Program-made: the position numbers and the translations under genes
Shown here: one piece after another, positions 1 to 12,144 of the stretch
Numbering within the stretch: position 1 is the first letter of the stretch
Layout: every line of letters starts with the position of its first letter
The notes under the pieces: model-generated
Database searches by the model: none
Told to the model about the DNA's origin: nothing
The model's input: only the letters and a program-made list of their open reading frames with translations
Origin: Nemophila menziesii
Taxonomy: Eukaryota; Streptophyta; Magnoliopsida; Boraginales; Hydrophyllaceae
Direction: 5' to 3'
Assembly: GCA_029959085.1 (NCBI GenBank)
Contig: JARWIR010000016.1
Coordinates: 9,593,441 to 9,657,440, forward strand
DNA: 64,000 nucleotides

Positions 1-2
1 TT

Positions 3-842
3 GGTACAGCGCCTCAATTCTCAGCTATTATAAATTTTGTACGATATCAATGGAGGGAGATGGGAAAAGTGGATGTGAAATCTAATGGGAATATGTATGT
101 GTTTACATTTGAGAATATGGAAAAACGAGGTAAGGCTCTGGAGCAGGTATGGCATATTAGTGGGAGGCCCTTATTTCTGAGGGAATGGAGAGCAGATATG
201 AAGTTTGGGAAGATAGAGCTGGATAAAGTACCTTTGTGGGTGAGGTTAAGAGATATACCTATGAACTTATGGACAAAGGATGGTTTGAGTTATATATCTA
301 GTGGCATTGGTGTTCCAATTCAGATGGATGCTATAACTGGGTCTAAAACAAGATTAGGGTATGCAAGGGTTTGTGTAGAGGTAAACTTACAGAAGGAATT
401 GCATAAGAAAGTATATGTGGACACTGGAAAGGAGGAACTACATGTGGTAGAAGTGTTATATGAGTGGGTTCCTACTAGGTGTAATAGGTGCCTTAGTTTT
501 GATCACAATACTTGTAAACCAGATAAACAAGTATGGGTTCCAAAACAAAATCAAAAACATGATGAGAAAGAGATGAATAATAAGGTAGATAAAGGTAAAG
601 GGTTAGCTGTAGAGAATGTAGAAGAAGGTGGTACCAGTAAGGAGGTTATTGAGGTTGAACAATGGAGAACAGTTGCTGGTAGAAATAAAAATAGTAATAA
701 TCAATTAGGATCACCTATGGAGGCAAGTAATTCATTTAGTATATTAAGGAGTCCCCTTTCTGCTTTGGATGAGGATATAGGAAGGCTGGTAGAGAGTGCT
801 CAGTTGAAGGATGGGCACAAGAACAAACCCCCTGATCCATGA
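3..842 (+). CDS. LINE ORF1, gag-like nucleic-acid-binding protein (partial, DUF4283)
   Basis: The reading frame is open from base 3 to the TGA at 840-842, so the visible ATG at 60 is internal and the true start lies off the left edge. The N-terminal part has the DUF4283 pattern (GKVDVKSNGNMYVFTFEN, then PLWVRLRDIPMNLW). It is followed by a degenerate CCHC zinc knuckle (CNRCLSFDHNTC), with two residues instead of four between His and the last Cys. The C-terminal third is lysine/glutamate-rich and low in complexity. In plant LINEs this protein binds element RNA. Its stop overlaps the start of ORF2 at 839, the usual compact ORF1/ORF2 layout. Confidence 0.8.
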   Translation, partial: GTAPQFSAIINFVRYQWREMGKVDVKSNGNMYVFTFENMEKRGKALEQVWHISGRPLFLREWRADMKFGKIELDKVPLWVRLRDIPMNLWTKDGLSYISSGIGVPIQMDAITGSKTRLGYARVCVEVNLQKELHKKVYVDTGKEELHVVEVLYEWVPTRCNRCLSFDHNTCKPDKQVWVPKQNQKHDEKEMNNKVDKGKGLAVENVEEGGTSKEVIEVEQWRTVAGRNKNSNNQLGSPMEASNSFSILRSPLSALDEDIGRLVESAQLKDGHKNKPPDP

Positions 843-3800
843 TCATTGGATCATGGAATGTAAGGGGTTTGAACATGACCTTGAGACAGTTGGATGTCCT
901 AAACTATATGTTCAGAAATAAGGTGGAAATCATGTGTTTGCTTGAGACAAAGGTGAATTATAGTAACATGGAGAAGATTATGAAGGATGAGTTTAAAGAT
1001 TATAGTATTATACATAATTACAGTAAAGATCCTAGAGGTAGGATTTGGATACTTTGTAAGGATAAGAGGTTTAAAATAATTATGATTGAGGAGACTTATC
1101 AGGCAATTGTTATTGAGATTGAGGATTGTAGTATTAATATTAAATTGATTTTGTGTGTGGTGTATGCTAGTAATGACGAGAAGGAAAGGAGATTGTTATG
1201 GAGGGACATGATCAGGTGGAGTCAATTGTACAGGATGGAATGTTTTGGATGTGTAGGAGATTTTAATGAAATTCTTAGGATGTAGGATAGACTTAACTGT
1301 GAGGAATTAAATGAATACACGCGAGAATTCATTGATAGTGTGGAGGAGGCTGAATTGTTTGAGCATCAATCAGTTGGTAATTTCTACACTTGGACTAATA
1401 GGAGTATAATTCAACTAAGGGCTAGTAGAATAGACAGGTTGTTTATAAATGCAAAATGGGTGGATAATGTTCATTCTAATGTACTATGTTTATCACTTTC
1501 AACATCAGACCACTGTGTAATTCATATGGAGATAGGTGTAATGCATAGGAGAGGTCCCACTTCCTTTAAATTTTTTAATGTTTGGTGTAAGCATGAAAAG
1601 TTTATGGATGTGGTTGAAAAAGCGTGGAATACTAAAGTGGAGGGCTCTTTTATGTACAGGCTATGCACTAAACAGAGAATTGTGAAAAAAGCTTTGAAAG
1701 CTTTTAATATTCTTTATTTTAAAAAAGACCCTATGTATGTTGTTGAATTGCGAAAAAGCTTGGAATTATTACAGGATAAAATTATGCGTGGTATGGGAGA
1801 TTTAAGTACACTTGCTGAGGAGAAAATTGTTCTTAAACAATTAGAGGAAGCAATCACAAATGAACATGAAATTTTGAAGCAAAAATCCAGGGCTATTTGG
1901 ACAACACAGAGTGATTGTAGCTCAACTTACTATTTCAAGCTGATAAAGGGTAGGCAAGCAAAGAATAATGTTACTACTCTGATAGATGATAATGGTAATG
2001 TTTTGACTAAACCTGAGGATATAAAGAATGAATTCATAAAATTTTATCAAGGGTTAATAGGTACTAAGGATGGGTAATGAAGAGAATTGCACTATTGAGA
2101 GTATTAAGAAGCTTGTACAGGTGAAGTTAACTGAAGAGCAGAAGGCTTGGTTTGTTAGACCTATTACAAAAGAGGAGATAAAGAAAGTAGTATTTTCAAT
2201 TAATGAAGACAAGTGTCCTGGCCCTGATGGGTTTACTTCAAAATTTTATAAGGTATGTTGGGATTTAGTGGGTGATGAGTTTTGTAAAGAAGTTTTGGAG
2301 ACCTTTGAAAGTGGGAATATGTTAAGAGAAATCAATGCAACTAATATAGCATTGATTCCTAAAGTTTCTGTACCTTCAAATGTAAAATTGTTTAGACCTA
2401 TTTCCTGTGTTAACACATCTTATAAAACTATTTCTAGGATTATATCTGATAGAATTAAAGAAGTATTGGATTTTGTAGTATCTAATAACCAATCAGCTTT
2501 TGTGAGTGGTAGGTATATCTGTGATAATATAGTGGTTGCCCAGGATTTAATGCATGAGTATGAGAAGGAGAAGGTGACCCCTCGGTGCACTATTAATGTA
2601 GATATTCAAAAGGCATATGATAGCCTTAATTGGGATTTTTTATTTAAAACATTACATGCGTTTGAATTCCCTTTGAAGTTTATTGAATGGGTGAAGATGT
2701 GTGTTACTACACCAAGTTTTTCAGTTGGTGTTAATGGAGAAATGGTGGGGTTTTTCAGTGGTAAGAGGGGCTTGAGACAAGGGGACCCAATGTCCCCTTA
2801 TCTCTTTGTCCTTAGTATGGAAATATTTACATCAGTTTTCAAGTTGTGTGGGGAGAATAAAAATTTCTCATATCATCCTGGATGTGAAAAATTAAGACTA
2901 AATCATATTATGTTTGCAGATGACCTGCTTATTTTCCTAAGAGCAGATTATCTATCAGCTAATATGGTGAAAGAAGGTATAAATATCTTTTCAAGGCTCT
3001 CAGGGCTCAGGATCAACAGCAATAAAAGTGAAATCTATTTTGGGGGAGTTTCAGTTGAAGTAAGGGAGGGTATTTCAATGATTTTGGATATAAAAAGAGG
3101 CTCCTTACCTGTTAGGTATTTAGGGGTGCCCTTAAATGCAAAAAAGCTAAGTATGAGTGAAGCTAATAAGCTTGTTGAGAAAATATGCGAGAGTATGAAC
3201 CAGTGGAGCAATAGATTATTGACCTTTGCTGGTAGATTAGAGTTGATAAGGGTGGTTCTTATTAGTAGGATAACCTACTGGTGTAGGGTTTTCCTACTTC
3301 CTAAAAATGTAATTTACAAAATTAATCAAAAGCTTGCAAGCTTTTTATGGAGGGGTAATTTGGAAAGATCAAGGGGAGCTAGAGTTGCTTGGGACAAAGT
3401 TTGTAGACCTAAAGCTGAGGGTGGATTGAACATACCTAATATTGAACAATTGAATAAGGTATGTATGTTTAGTTTGTTTTGGAGGGTTTATAAGATAAAT
3501 GATAATTTACTCAGTAAGTGGTTTCATGGGAATATTAGCAAAGAATGTTGTATTTGGAGTCTAAAGGTGAAACAGGACTTAGCTTGGATTTGGAAGAAGA
3601 TATTATCTGAGGGAAGTGGCTTATCCATTTATTACTCATGAGTATAGGGATGGCTCAAATACTTATGTATATTGGGACAGATGGATTAAAGGTGAAAGTA
3701 TAAGGGGTGCTCTAAAAAGAGAGTTTATATATAGTAATGAATGGAATAATAGGACAGTAAAGAGCTGTTTCACAAGGGGCAGGTGGCATTTTCCTGTTGA

Positions 3801-4457
3801 GTTAAGGGGTCTAGCTGATATGATCCAAAATCCTAGACAGGGGCCTGATGTTATTAGATGGTCAGCTAGCTGCAAAAATAAATTTTCATTCAAGAAGACT
3901 ATGCAGGAAATTAGAGGGCCTGGAGTGGTCCTTGAATGGACTAGATTAATATGGTATAAGACTAATATTCCTAAGTGCAGCTTTATGGCTTGGATGGCTT
4001 GTTTGGATAGACTGCCAACCAAGTTTAGGATGTGTGAGTGGGGTATAAGTGCAGACATTTCCTGTGAGTCTTGTCATAGTTCAATTGAGGACAGGGACCA
4101 TGTTTTTGTGACCTGTCCAATATCTAGAAGAATGTTGAGAGAGTGTTTTAGGAGGAGTGGCCTCAGATGGAAGGAGTGTAGTACATGGGAGGAGGTTATA
4201 GAAGTGTAATGGAAGCTAATAGTAAATTTTTGAATTACATCATTAGTGGCTGGACTACAGGATTTGTATACCAGGTATGGATGAACAGAAATGCTATTAT
4301 TCACAATGATAGGGTGAAAAATGAGGATGAAATGATGAGTAATATCCAATATATGCTAGTTGTAAAATCAATGGGGTGTAGGAGATATACAAGTAATATC
4401 AAGAATGAAGAGATAGCTAAAGAGTGGTGTCTTTGTAATGTTTTCAAAGATAGTTAG
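839..4457 (+). pseudogene. LINE ORF2: endonuclease - reverse transcriptase - zf-RVT, broken
   Basis: ORF2 would nick target DNA and reverse-transcribe the element RNA. Endonuclease 839-1540: motifs WNVRGLN, LLETKV, GDFNEIL and TSDH. Reverse transcriptase about 2150-3350: CPGPDGFTSKFYK, a motif A region with KAYDSLNW, RGLRQGDPMSPYLF (motif B), and FADD at about 2913-2924. zf-RVT about 3890-4140: FMAWMACLDRLPTKFR, then CESC and a downstream His/Cys pair. Breaks: TAG at 1283-1285 in the same frame as the rest of the endonuclease, a frame change near 2070 (TAA at 2075-2077), another near 3620-3641, another near 4190-4209. The last part keeps the VWMNRNAIIHN motif typical of the C-terminus. Catalytic residues are present, so the copy seems fairly young but dead. 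Confidence 0.88.
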
Positions 4458-4939
4458 ATCATTTGTATTGCTTAATTTGTACTTATTTCTAGATTTCGAT
4501 GTAATGAGCAGTAGATGATATTAAAGCTTGTAAATGACTTTCAATGAGTTTTTAATAAAATTGATAGATTAGCGAAAAAAAAAGAAAAAAAAAACAATCT
4601 TTTAGCTGTAAATATGTAAATAGTATTAAAAAATATATTTAAAAATGATTAGTACTACTTATAGTTACTACAACTATAATTAAAGAACTTTAATTAAAAA
4701 TCTTATCAAATTTACTGAAGTATTTATATTTTTTGAAAAATATAAGTCAATTGTTCATAAACATCATTAAAATTTGAATTTGAATTTCAATTTCTACATT
4801 CTAATTTTATTATGGTTCTTTGGGTTTAAATTTCATATACAATTTTTTTTAGATAAAATTGAATCGCAATTAAAAAAATATTGAAACTAATTGAATTGAA
4901 TTTTAAAGATAAAGATAAATGAAAGTTTTGTAATATTAC

Positions 4940-4993
4940 CTTATTCGTAAAGTTAAAGCAACTAGTTCTTTTTTTCTTTTCAGCTTCATCCAT
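4940..4993 (-). pseudogene. Candidate first coding exon of an unknown duplicated gene, copy A (disrupted)
   Basis: On the minus strand, ATG at 4991-4993 opens 18 codons (MDEAEKKKRTSCFNFTNK) ending at a splice-donor-like GTAATA. The 54 bases are identical in copy B (12091-12144). A TATATAAG box lies at 5065-5072, about 75 bases upstream, and a TGGGCCC site-II-like element at 5459-5465. The next candidate exon starts after TTTACAG near 4605, but the LINE poly-A tail begins after only about 11 bases of it, so this copy would be broken by the LINE. I do not recognise the product. Inference only; no domain is visible. Confidence 0.35.
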
Positions 4994-5899
4994 AACGAAA
5001 ATAATGGTACAGGTTTGGAAGGGTTTGAGTTGGATCGTCTCTGATCAATGAAGAAGAGATTAATCTTATATAAAATGGTTTGTAGAGACGAAATAGGACA
5101 AAAGCCACAAAAAATTCCAAACAAAAATTAAATATAATAATCAAATAAGATAATATTTTTTATTCAAATAATAAAAATAGTAAAGTGTTTTGTTTATTGG
5201 TGAGAATTGAACGGGACAATATAGCATTCCAGAATCAAATGATTAGTGAAAAGATTTTGTTCGAGAAGATATTGAAGAAATTATGGATAATCTGAGAACA
5301 TTAAAGAAAATTGGTAAAGAAAGGATTAAGGACTTGGAGAAATTAGGATTTTTATATGGAAGAGAGAAGGGTATCTTAAACTTTGTTTTGTCTAATGTCT
5401 TGTTCGTCTTTCACTACAAAAGGATCTGATATTTATTTTGGGTCTTGTAAGTTATATCGGGCCCACTTATTACCCAATGAATTTTTTTTCTAAGATAGAA
5501 TTATTTGTATCATATAACAAATTTATTAATAGAAAATTGTGACTACAAAAGGGACTAAAGTCTCGTTTTGAATAATTATTTATATGGTTTTCCAAATTGG
5601 GGTACGTCTCTCCATTCTTTCTAATTAAGACCATAATTTTTTATTTTTTCCTTTTTAGATCAATTTTTTTTCTTTAATGCGTATCTTTTTATATATATAA
5701 AGAAAAAAACTGCAATTACAGGGATATGAAAATAAATGTGTCATTAAATAATTTATATAATCATAAAAAGATAAGTATTGAAGAAAAATAGAAAATTTAT
5801 GACAAAAATTGAGTAAAAAATAAAGATATAGACTATATTCCGGAAATTAAATTATTTGGCCAAATTTAAAGAAACTAGTAAAAAATAATAGGAAAATTC

Positions 5900-6067
5900 T
5901 TCCATCCAATATAGGATGATCCTATACCAATTATATTAAGACACATACCCATGTTTTAAACTTACAAAAATAACTAACATTTTAATTTAATGACATGTGT
6001 TGTGTTATAATAAACAATGACTATCATATAAATATTGGAATATTGTACCATCCAATATTGGATGGAA
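5900..6067. mobile_element. Small MITE-like inverted-repeat element, only in duplication copy A
   Basis: Begins TTCCATCCAATATAGGATG and ends with the near-exact inverted complement (CCATCCAATATTGGATGGAA). The two termini enclose about 130 AT-rich bases. At the matching place in copy B (13031-13067) only the two termini remain, fused into a perfect palindrome. No coding capacity; family not recognised. Confidence 0.55.
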
Positions 6068-8909
6068 ATCTTGATCCAAAAAAATTTCAAACTCTCAAAA
6101 AGTAAATAATTAAGAATTTAAATCTTGAATTGCGGAATATGTTTAATGACATTGGTACGTTTAGAGGATCCATGTATTACATGAATTCATATGCAAAATA
6201 TCAATACGAAAGTAGGACCATCGATCTCTAATTACTTTTAAAATAAAGGTCTATATTCCACCACCTATAATTTAGGATATGTGGAAGGCGTCAAAAAGGT
6301 ATCGTGGAGGTCGTAACCAACCTTAAAGAGAAATTTATATTGTTATCTTGAAGGAAAAATGTATCTCGTTCACTTGAGTACTTCGGTCAATGGTTAGATA
6401 AAAAGGTTACTCCAATGATTGAATCTTTCATATATATCGATTCCATACTTGACATCTATTAATATCTCTCGCTTTATTACAAAGGTACATGCACATATCA
6501 CGTTCTCTCCATAAATCATAAATAGAATGAAATTTATGTTTATAATTTATTATATCTTTATTTTGAAGACGGTTAATCTTTTTACTAATGCATGACATGC
6601 TTGAGCGTTGGAGTGCGGACATAGGTCTTACAGGTCCTTGGCTCATTAATTTATTATCTTATTTCAATTTTACCCACTCTCAAATATTTCTAGGAATTTC
6701 CTATGATTTGACTATCTATACATCTATTTCTCATATTCTTAGAGGTGATGCTTCCTGTTTGATCAATTTGGCGTAGTCATTGGAAAGGTTTGACTAACAA
6801 ACGATAGAAGATCAAGCATCGTGGGGTAAATACCATGGTATACGTCGTGACCGAGGATGTGATGCAAAATGAGGGATCACAACTCAACTAGCTGAGGATT
6901 TACTATGTTAGTGCCTATGTCATCTCAGCATCTAAGAAATAACCCATCAGCATTTATTCAGCTTGAATGCAACGACGGTCCAATGATCTAGCTATTCAAG
7001 CACTCTTAAGGATAGTTCAAAAAATGTTTCAAATTTTTTAATAACAACATGCGCAAGGGTAGGCCGAGCAACCCCTCTACCAAGTTTTCACCTAGGTGGG
7101 AATACTGAAAGGTCCCAGATCCATATTTTAAGAAGCCACGAGGGCGCCCATCAGCTCGAGGAAGAAACGTCACCACACCATCACCTCATAGATCCAAGGT
7201 AACAAGTAAGATCTTAATTATCCTCTCTTATAGAAAATAAACCACAAAATATATCAGGCTGTCAATAACACTCTAGACAAATACAGTCACTTTTCTTCGG
7301 AGGTCTTAGACGTGCAATAGTCACAGGAATTCAAGCCCCAAAATCTATATTCTTATGATAGATCAATTGGTCTATATAAAGATATTACAGTATATATAAT
7401 TGTTATATGGAACTTATAACTAGTTTTGATGCCATTTATACTAAGTCTTTTCCATCTTTATTGTTGAATACTGCTCAATAGCGGTTTTGCAGGCTCGAGC
7501 CTTATACTATGTGGCAATTTTTCCAACTTCTGGAATTATTAAAAGTTAGGTTTGTGTGAAGTTAAAGACTAGGGTCAGAGTACTCTACGATTCTATTAAT
7601 GTTAAAGGAAAAAATGAAAGCATTTAGAGTTGCATGGAACACTCTAGCAACAATGCTTACAAGGTAGAAGTCCTTAATAACAAATCGTCAAGATTGCATA
7701 CACTTATGGGTTACAACCATATTTTTTTAGACCCATCTTGCAGAGGGAAAACTTTAGCATAAATATGTTAAGAAGCAAAACCTTACATGGAGTTGAGGAT
7801 GTGGTAGCCTCTAAAGATTTCAAATGATATTAGATCATATGAAGGAAGGATTGTTCTCGTTGTGGTAATGGAGAAGGAGGTGGAAAGAATTTAGATTTAT
7901 TATGACATAGATGATGAGGCAGGACTAGTATTTTGAAAAACAAATCAAATATGTGTTGGAAAGAAAAAATAGTTGGATTCAAAGTGACACCAAGGAAGAC
8001 GATATGAGATTCTAATACTAAAATAAGGACAAAAGGATAGTTCTAGAAGAAGGATGTTGAATATTTTCTTAAACTGGATGATATTGGTTTACATAAATTT
8101 GGAGGAATAATAGTGGTGCATGTGGAGCAACTATCAATAAACTAAGAGTTCTTACTATGAAAAAATAGGAATTTGTCATGAAAGTACAAGGAGGGAAAAT
8201 ATAACAATGTTAGTGAAAGCTACAATATATCTAGTAGACATGAATGGAAGATTGAGTTGTGAAATAATAAAGGACTTTCATAGGAAAAGTCCCCATCCCG
8301 GACAACTGAATAGGAAAAAGGAGAAAATGGATATTCAATGAATAAGTATGAAAGTTGACTGGTTCTAGCATCATAAATAGGAAAAATGTGTAATGTAAAT
8401 GAAATAGAGTTGGTTTGAGTTGAGGAATGTATGAAAGAAAACGAATGAGTACCTGAGACTTGTAATTTTGGGACAAGTATCCACTTTTGAATTAAACATG
8501 TCTTAGGTGACAAGGGTTTAGTTCACCTTTCACACCTAGTTCACGAGGTGCTTAACACATTTAAAACATCTTTCTTGGAAAATAGCATGCTTTTGCAATT
8601 GTGTAAATTTGTATCATCCATAAATCCCTATAACGTTTGGTTGGTATATTTATCAATAATGTGAAGTTTAGGATTGTGTACACCCGTCTTGTGTACTTGG
8701 CCATTCTTTTCCTCATTCTTTGTATTGTTGAGATCTTATTTTATGCTGTAGCGGGTAAGTCAAAGAATTATTTCCTGGTTGATTGTTGCATCCACTGAGA
8801 CTTGTGCTAGTGACAATATTTTTACCAAAATTTATCAGACACCATTCTCCCTTTCAATCATTTTTTATGAAGAAAAATCAACTAGGAATTTTGTAAGATG
8901 CAAGTTTAA

Positions 8910-10933
8910 TATTCCTTTACATTAAAATCGTTGTTATCTTCGTTGGTTAAGGTTTCTCTGTGAAGTTTTCTCTTTATATTTTATTAGGAGGATTATCTCG
9001 ATCTTTAATTCTTGTTTTTAGTTTGTTGGTTGGATTATCATTTCGGATGACTTAGGTTAACAAGGCCGTTTTCTTGTTCGTAATATTTAGTGTCTTTTAT
9101 TGATCAACAAAATCTCATATTTAGCCAAGAAAAGACAAATATCATGTGAAAGAATGCATTTTCTTTTCATATACGACATAATATTCCTTTCATAAATCCT
9201 TTGAATTTTCTCAACAATCAAAAAATTAAAACCTAATTAACAAGAAATAAAAAAAAAAATTAATCAGTCTAGCAAAAATAAGTCTAATTCTCAAAATATA
9301 TAAAACTTCTTTTATAACCCACTATATATATAACCAGTCCTACTATTCAACACACTAACGTGAGTTTCAATGTTGAAAACTTCAGGGATCCACTAAATAT
9401 CCAGAAGCCGAGTTTCCATAGCTAGAAGTTTTGAAAAAAAAACATTGTTACATAAACAATGTGGACATGGAAAAATATGGGCATATATTTATCGTCTAAG
9501 ATATTTTACTTGTTGTTGGGTACTTCACGCAAGAAGAAAATATTTTTGAGTATTTTTATTACAAGTTATCATTAATTTTGGCGTTTTTTTATATAAATGA
9601 TCATGGTTTTTATATGGTTCCCTTTCAGTTTTTCCTTTTGGCCTCGTAAATACTCCAAATGATATAATAACATCCATATTTGGATCCAAATGTTTACACA
9701 CCCATTTATTCTGGGTTTTTAGGTCTTTTAAGTAGTAGATATAAAAATTTGAAAACCTCAATTTAAGTTTTTTGTATTTCATTCTTTTGTTTGATGGTCG
9801 ACGTTGCTTGTGAACTCAATGGTGAATTTCTCTTTCTTTTTTCCATGAATGCACCATAATATCAAACTCCCACAAAAACTCGCCATGCCCCACTAGCAAC
9901 ACACCCAAGAATACTTTTTGTGATAAGGGCATTTAGTTCTTTTAATAGATAAGTGTTGAAAACTGGATAAATAGCTAAATGAAACTTTCATGTTCATATA
10001 AAGTGGTGTTGAATGAGACTTCAATTGGATTCTTGTAACTAATAAGACTTTAGATGTATTCTTACGAAAACATAAAAGTTAAGAATTATTCATATCTAAA
10101 CTGGTAAAAAAACAATATCTTAATGTTTCAAACAAAGAGCATGTTAATTTCAGATAAACAGATAGCAATGGTCTTTCATGAAATAAACAGGGGCTATCAT
10201 CTTTCATGGTACATCGAATCAAAAGAACATCAGATCAGGCATCTTGGTTTTTAATTCTTTGATTATGAACACCTGGTTTAAGCTAAATACTATCATGGCG
10301 TGGTGGATTTCCCATCTTTTAAACAAAACTACAAGATAATTCATCTTATGACACTAATCAAATAGATGTGATGGGTCCATATTTATGACATTTTCACATC
10401 CTTGGTCATTTCTTTAGAGATTACAATTTAATGGATATACACACTTTGAACTCTACAAAACCTTTCTCCATGATAATGTAAGCTCTTCTTCCGAGTATTC
10501 TCCAATTTATGGGAGATTAATGTTTAGTAGACTATTAATGTTTAGGTAGAAAGTTTTGAGATTTCCTCTTGTTTATAATTTACAGTTCTAAATTACAATA
10601 TTTTACTAATAATTGCAGTTACAAGTAAGAAAATTTACAACTCCATATCCTCGTAGATCGTGTTAAATTTCATCGATCTTGATTGTGTACACCTACCTAC
10701 TAGAGGTGACAAAGATCCAATAGTATATATATGGACACTAATAATGATAGTCAAATATAAATCATAATAACTCATAGGTTCACCATGACACATAGGATTA
10801 GATTATACATAGATTTTGAAAAACCAATAAAATACCATATATTTAACAACAGAAGAGACTATTAATAGTAAATCTTTGAAAACATAGAATACCATACTTG
10901 AATATTAAAAAAAAAAATATAACCACCAATTGA
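8910..10933. other. Intergenic AT-rich DNA between duplication copy A and the SKP1-like exon
   Basis: No recognisable gene. One minus-strand open frame of 85 codons (9525-9782) has no known motif and low-complexity base use; I do not call it a gene. The rest is AT-rich unique-looking sequence. Confidence 0.5.
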
Positions 10934-11100
10934 TCACTCAAACGCCCACGCATTTTCCCTGCGAACTTGTTCTTCCTCCTCTGGAGTAAAGTCATTCTTG
11001 ATATTGAATGTTTGACGCATTTGCTCTGAAGTGTTGCCCTTGATCATGTCAGCTACAGTTTGACAAGTCAGGTAACTCTTCATGCTAAAGAAATTATAGC
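10934..11100 (-). pseudogene. SKP1: SKP1-like protein, orphan C-terminal exon
   Basis: Minus-strand exon ending at TGA (10934-10936). It encodes about 54 residues that read as the canonical SKP1 C-terminus: [18 protein letters not shown], then [20 protein letters not shown], then AWAFE and stop. SKP1 is the adaptor joining F-box proteins to CUL1 in SCF ubiquitin ligases; this tail forms most of the F-box-binding surface. The exon is preceded by a good acceptor (TTTGTTCCAG). The residues before TCQTVADM (NFFSMKSYL) depart from the usual SKP1 sequence. I find no BTB/POZ-like N-terminal exon on the minus strand before the duplication begins at 11788. The frame also does not join cleanly to the exon at 11751-11797. 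It is either a fragment or the last exon of a gene with a distant or unusual upstream part. Confidence 0.75.
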
Positions 11101-11750
11101 CTGGAACAAACACAAAGTCATCATGTACATATCCTTTTTGAAATCTTAAAGATACATCAACTTGAATATACTTTACATAATATTATAAATTGTTGACCAA
11201 CATGTAGCAAAAGATTAAACATTTACGGATGATTCTTATCACGGGTATTTGAAACATAGGGATTGTATAGATGAAGGAGAAATGTCCTACTTCTTTGGCC
11301 CCGAATATTTTCACAGGATTATTATTAGTAGCAAACCCACCCTCATAGGCCTATGGTAATGTTTCTATATGATAGAGGGTATAGAAATAGGAAGATGAGA
11401 TCAAATGGAAAAGGATATAAGTCATAGTTACAATTTTGGGAGTCTTTGAAAAAGATTGAATATCTTGACTCTTTATTCGAAAATAAAAAGAAATAGCTTA
11501 TTATGATAGTATTAAATTTAAACATGTTTGTTTTGATAGTAAATAAGTCATCTAGAACTTAGATTGGTAATCTTTTCATTGAATAACAATCAAAATGGAT
11601 ATAGTTTAAATGTAATAAATTTAAGATATAATTTTTGCATCTTTAACTCAGTTAACCGAATGATTACGAAAATCAATTATTACTTAACGTGAGTACCATC
11701 AATTAGAAATCAAAGACATATCATACTACTATCCAAAGTTCAAGACTTAC
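11101..11750. other. Non-coding stretch (possible intron) between SKP1-like exon and duplication copy B
   Basis: AT-rich, with no recognised coding exon. The minus-strand frame just upstream of the SKP1-like exon stays open for about 35 further codons (including HDDFVFVPG), so the exon could extend without splicing. That extension resembles nothing I know in SKP1. Confidence 0.4.
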
Positions 11751-12144
11751 CTCAAAGGTTCTTTGTAGTTGAAATGACATGAACAACAATCTTTGAGCTG
11801 TAAATATGTAAATAGTAATAAAAATATTATTTTTACATGATTAGTACTACTTATAGTTACTCAAACTTTAATTTATAATTATTGAAGTTTAATTGAAAAT
11901 CTTATCAAATTTACCGATGTATTTATATTTTTTGAAAAATATAAGTCAATTGTTCATAAATATCATTAAAATTTTAATTTTAATTTCAATTTCTGACATT
12001 CTAATTTTATTGAATCAGAATTAAAAAAATATTGAAACTAATTGCATTGAATTTTAAAGATAAAGATAAATGAAAGTTTTATAATATTACCTTATTCGTA
12101 AAGTTAAAGCAACTAGTTCTTTTTTTCTTTTCAGCTTCATCCAT
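11751..12144 (-). other. Candidate two-exon 5' end of an unknown gene, copy B
   Basis: Exon 1: 12144 down to 12091, ATG plus 18 codons, donor GTAATA. Exon 2: 11797 down to 11751 (47 nt), acceptor TTTACAG, donor GTAAGT. Joined, the frame continues from MDEAEKKKRTSCFNFTNK into LKDCCSCHFNYKEPL, a short cysteine-containing stretch that I cannot assign. A TATATAAG box lies at 12216-12223. The frame left after exon 2 does not fit the SKP1-like exon further left (it would hit a stop), so the two may not be one gene. Support: canonical splice sites, an upstream TATA box, and an exon 1 perfectly kept between duplicates. Against: very short exons and no recognised domain. Confidence 0.35.

Larger units (their letters stand above)
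1..4594 (+). mobile_element. L1-type non-LTR retrotransposon (LINE), 5' end outside the window
   Basis: An L1-clade plant LINE in sense orientation. Seen in order: a DUF4283 gag-like ORF1, an ORF2 with endonuclease, reverse transcriptase and zf-RVT regions, a short 3' UTR, and an A-rich tail at about 4573-4594. The sequence right after the tail matches the duplicated segment that starts again at 11788, which fixes the 3' border to within a few bases. There is no RNase H domain, unlike the LINEs at 25.9, 31.7 and 50.8 kb. ORF2 has one nonsense codon and three frame changes, so this copy is inactive. The 5' end and the upstream target duplication lie left of base 1. Confidence 0.9.
4595..8909. 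repeat. Segmental duplication, copy A (partner at 11788-16216)
   Basis: About 4.3 kb that reappears about 7.2 kb downstream in the same orientation, aligned almost without a break. Shared landmarks: the exon-like sequence at 4940-4993, the GGGCCCA box at 5459, the block near 6590 (GCTTGAGCGTTGGAGTGCGG), the block at 7450-7520 and the end near 8890. Differences are base changes and small indels. Copy A also has a ~165-bp insert at 5900-6067 where copy B has a short palindrome. Apart from the candidate small gene near the left end, I see no intact coding sequence; the 6.6-9 kb part has short broken frames only. Confidence 0.85.

Noticed and set aside
3663..4349. Antisense frames across the LINE zf-RVT region
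   Set aside because: Shadows of ORF2 on the other strand.
8220..8513. Minus-strand frames repeated at 15538-15783
   Set aside because: Present in both duplicates but with differing breaks, no motif, and two overlapping frames; likely non-coding.
11751..11797. Joining candidate exon 2 to the SKP1-like exon as one gene
   Set aside because: The splice phases do not match; the join would meet a stop at once.
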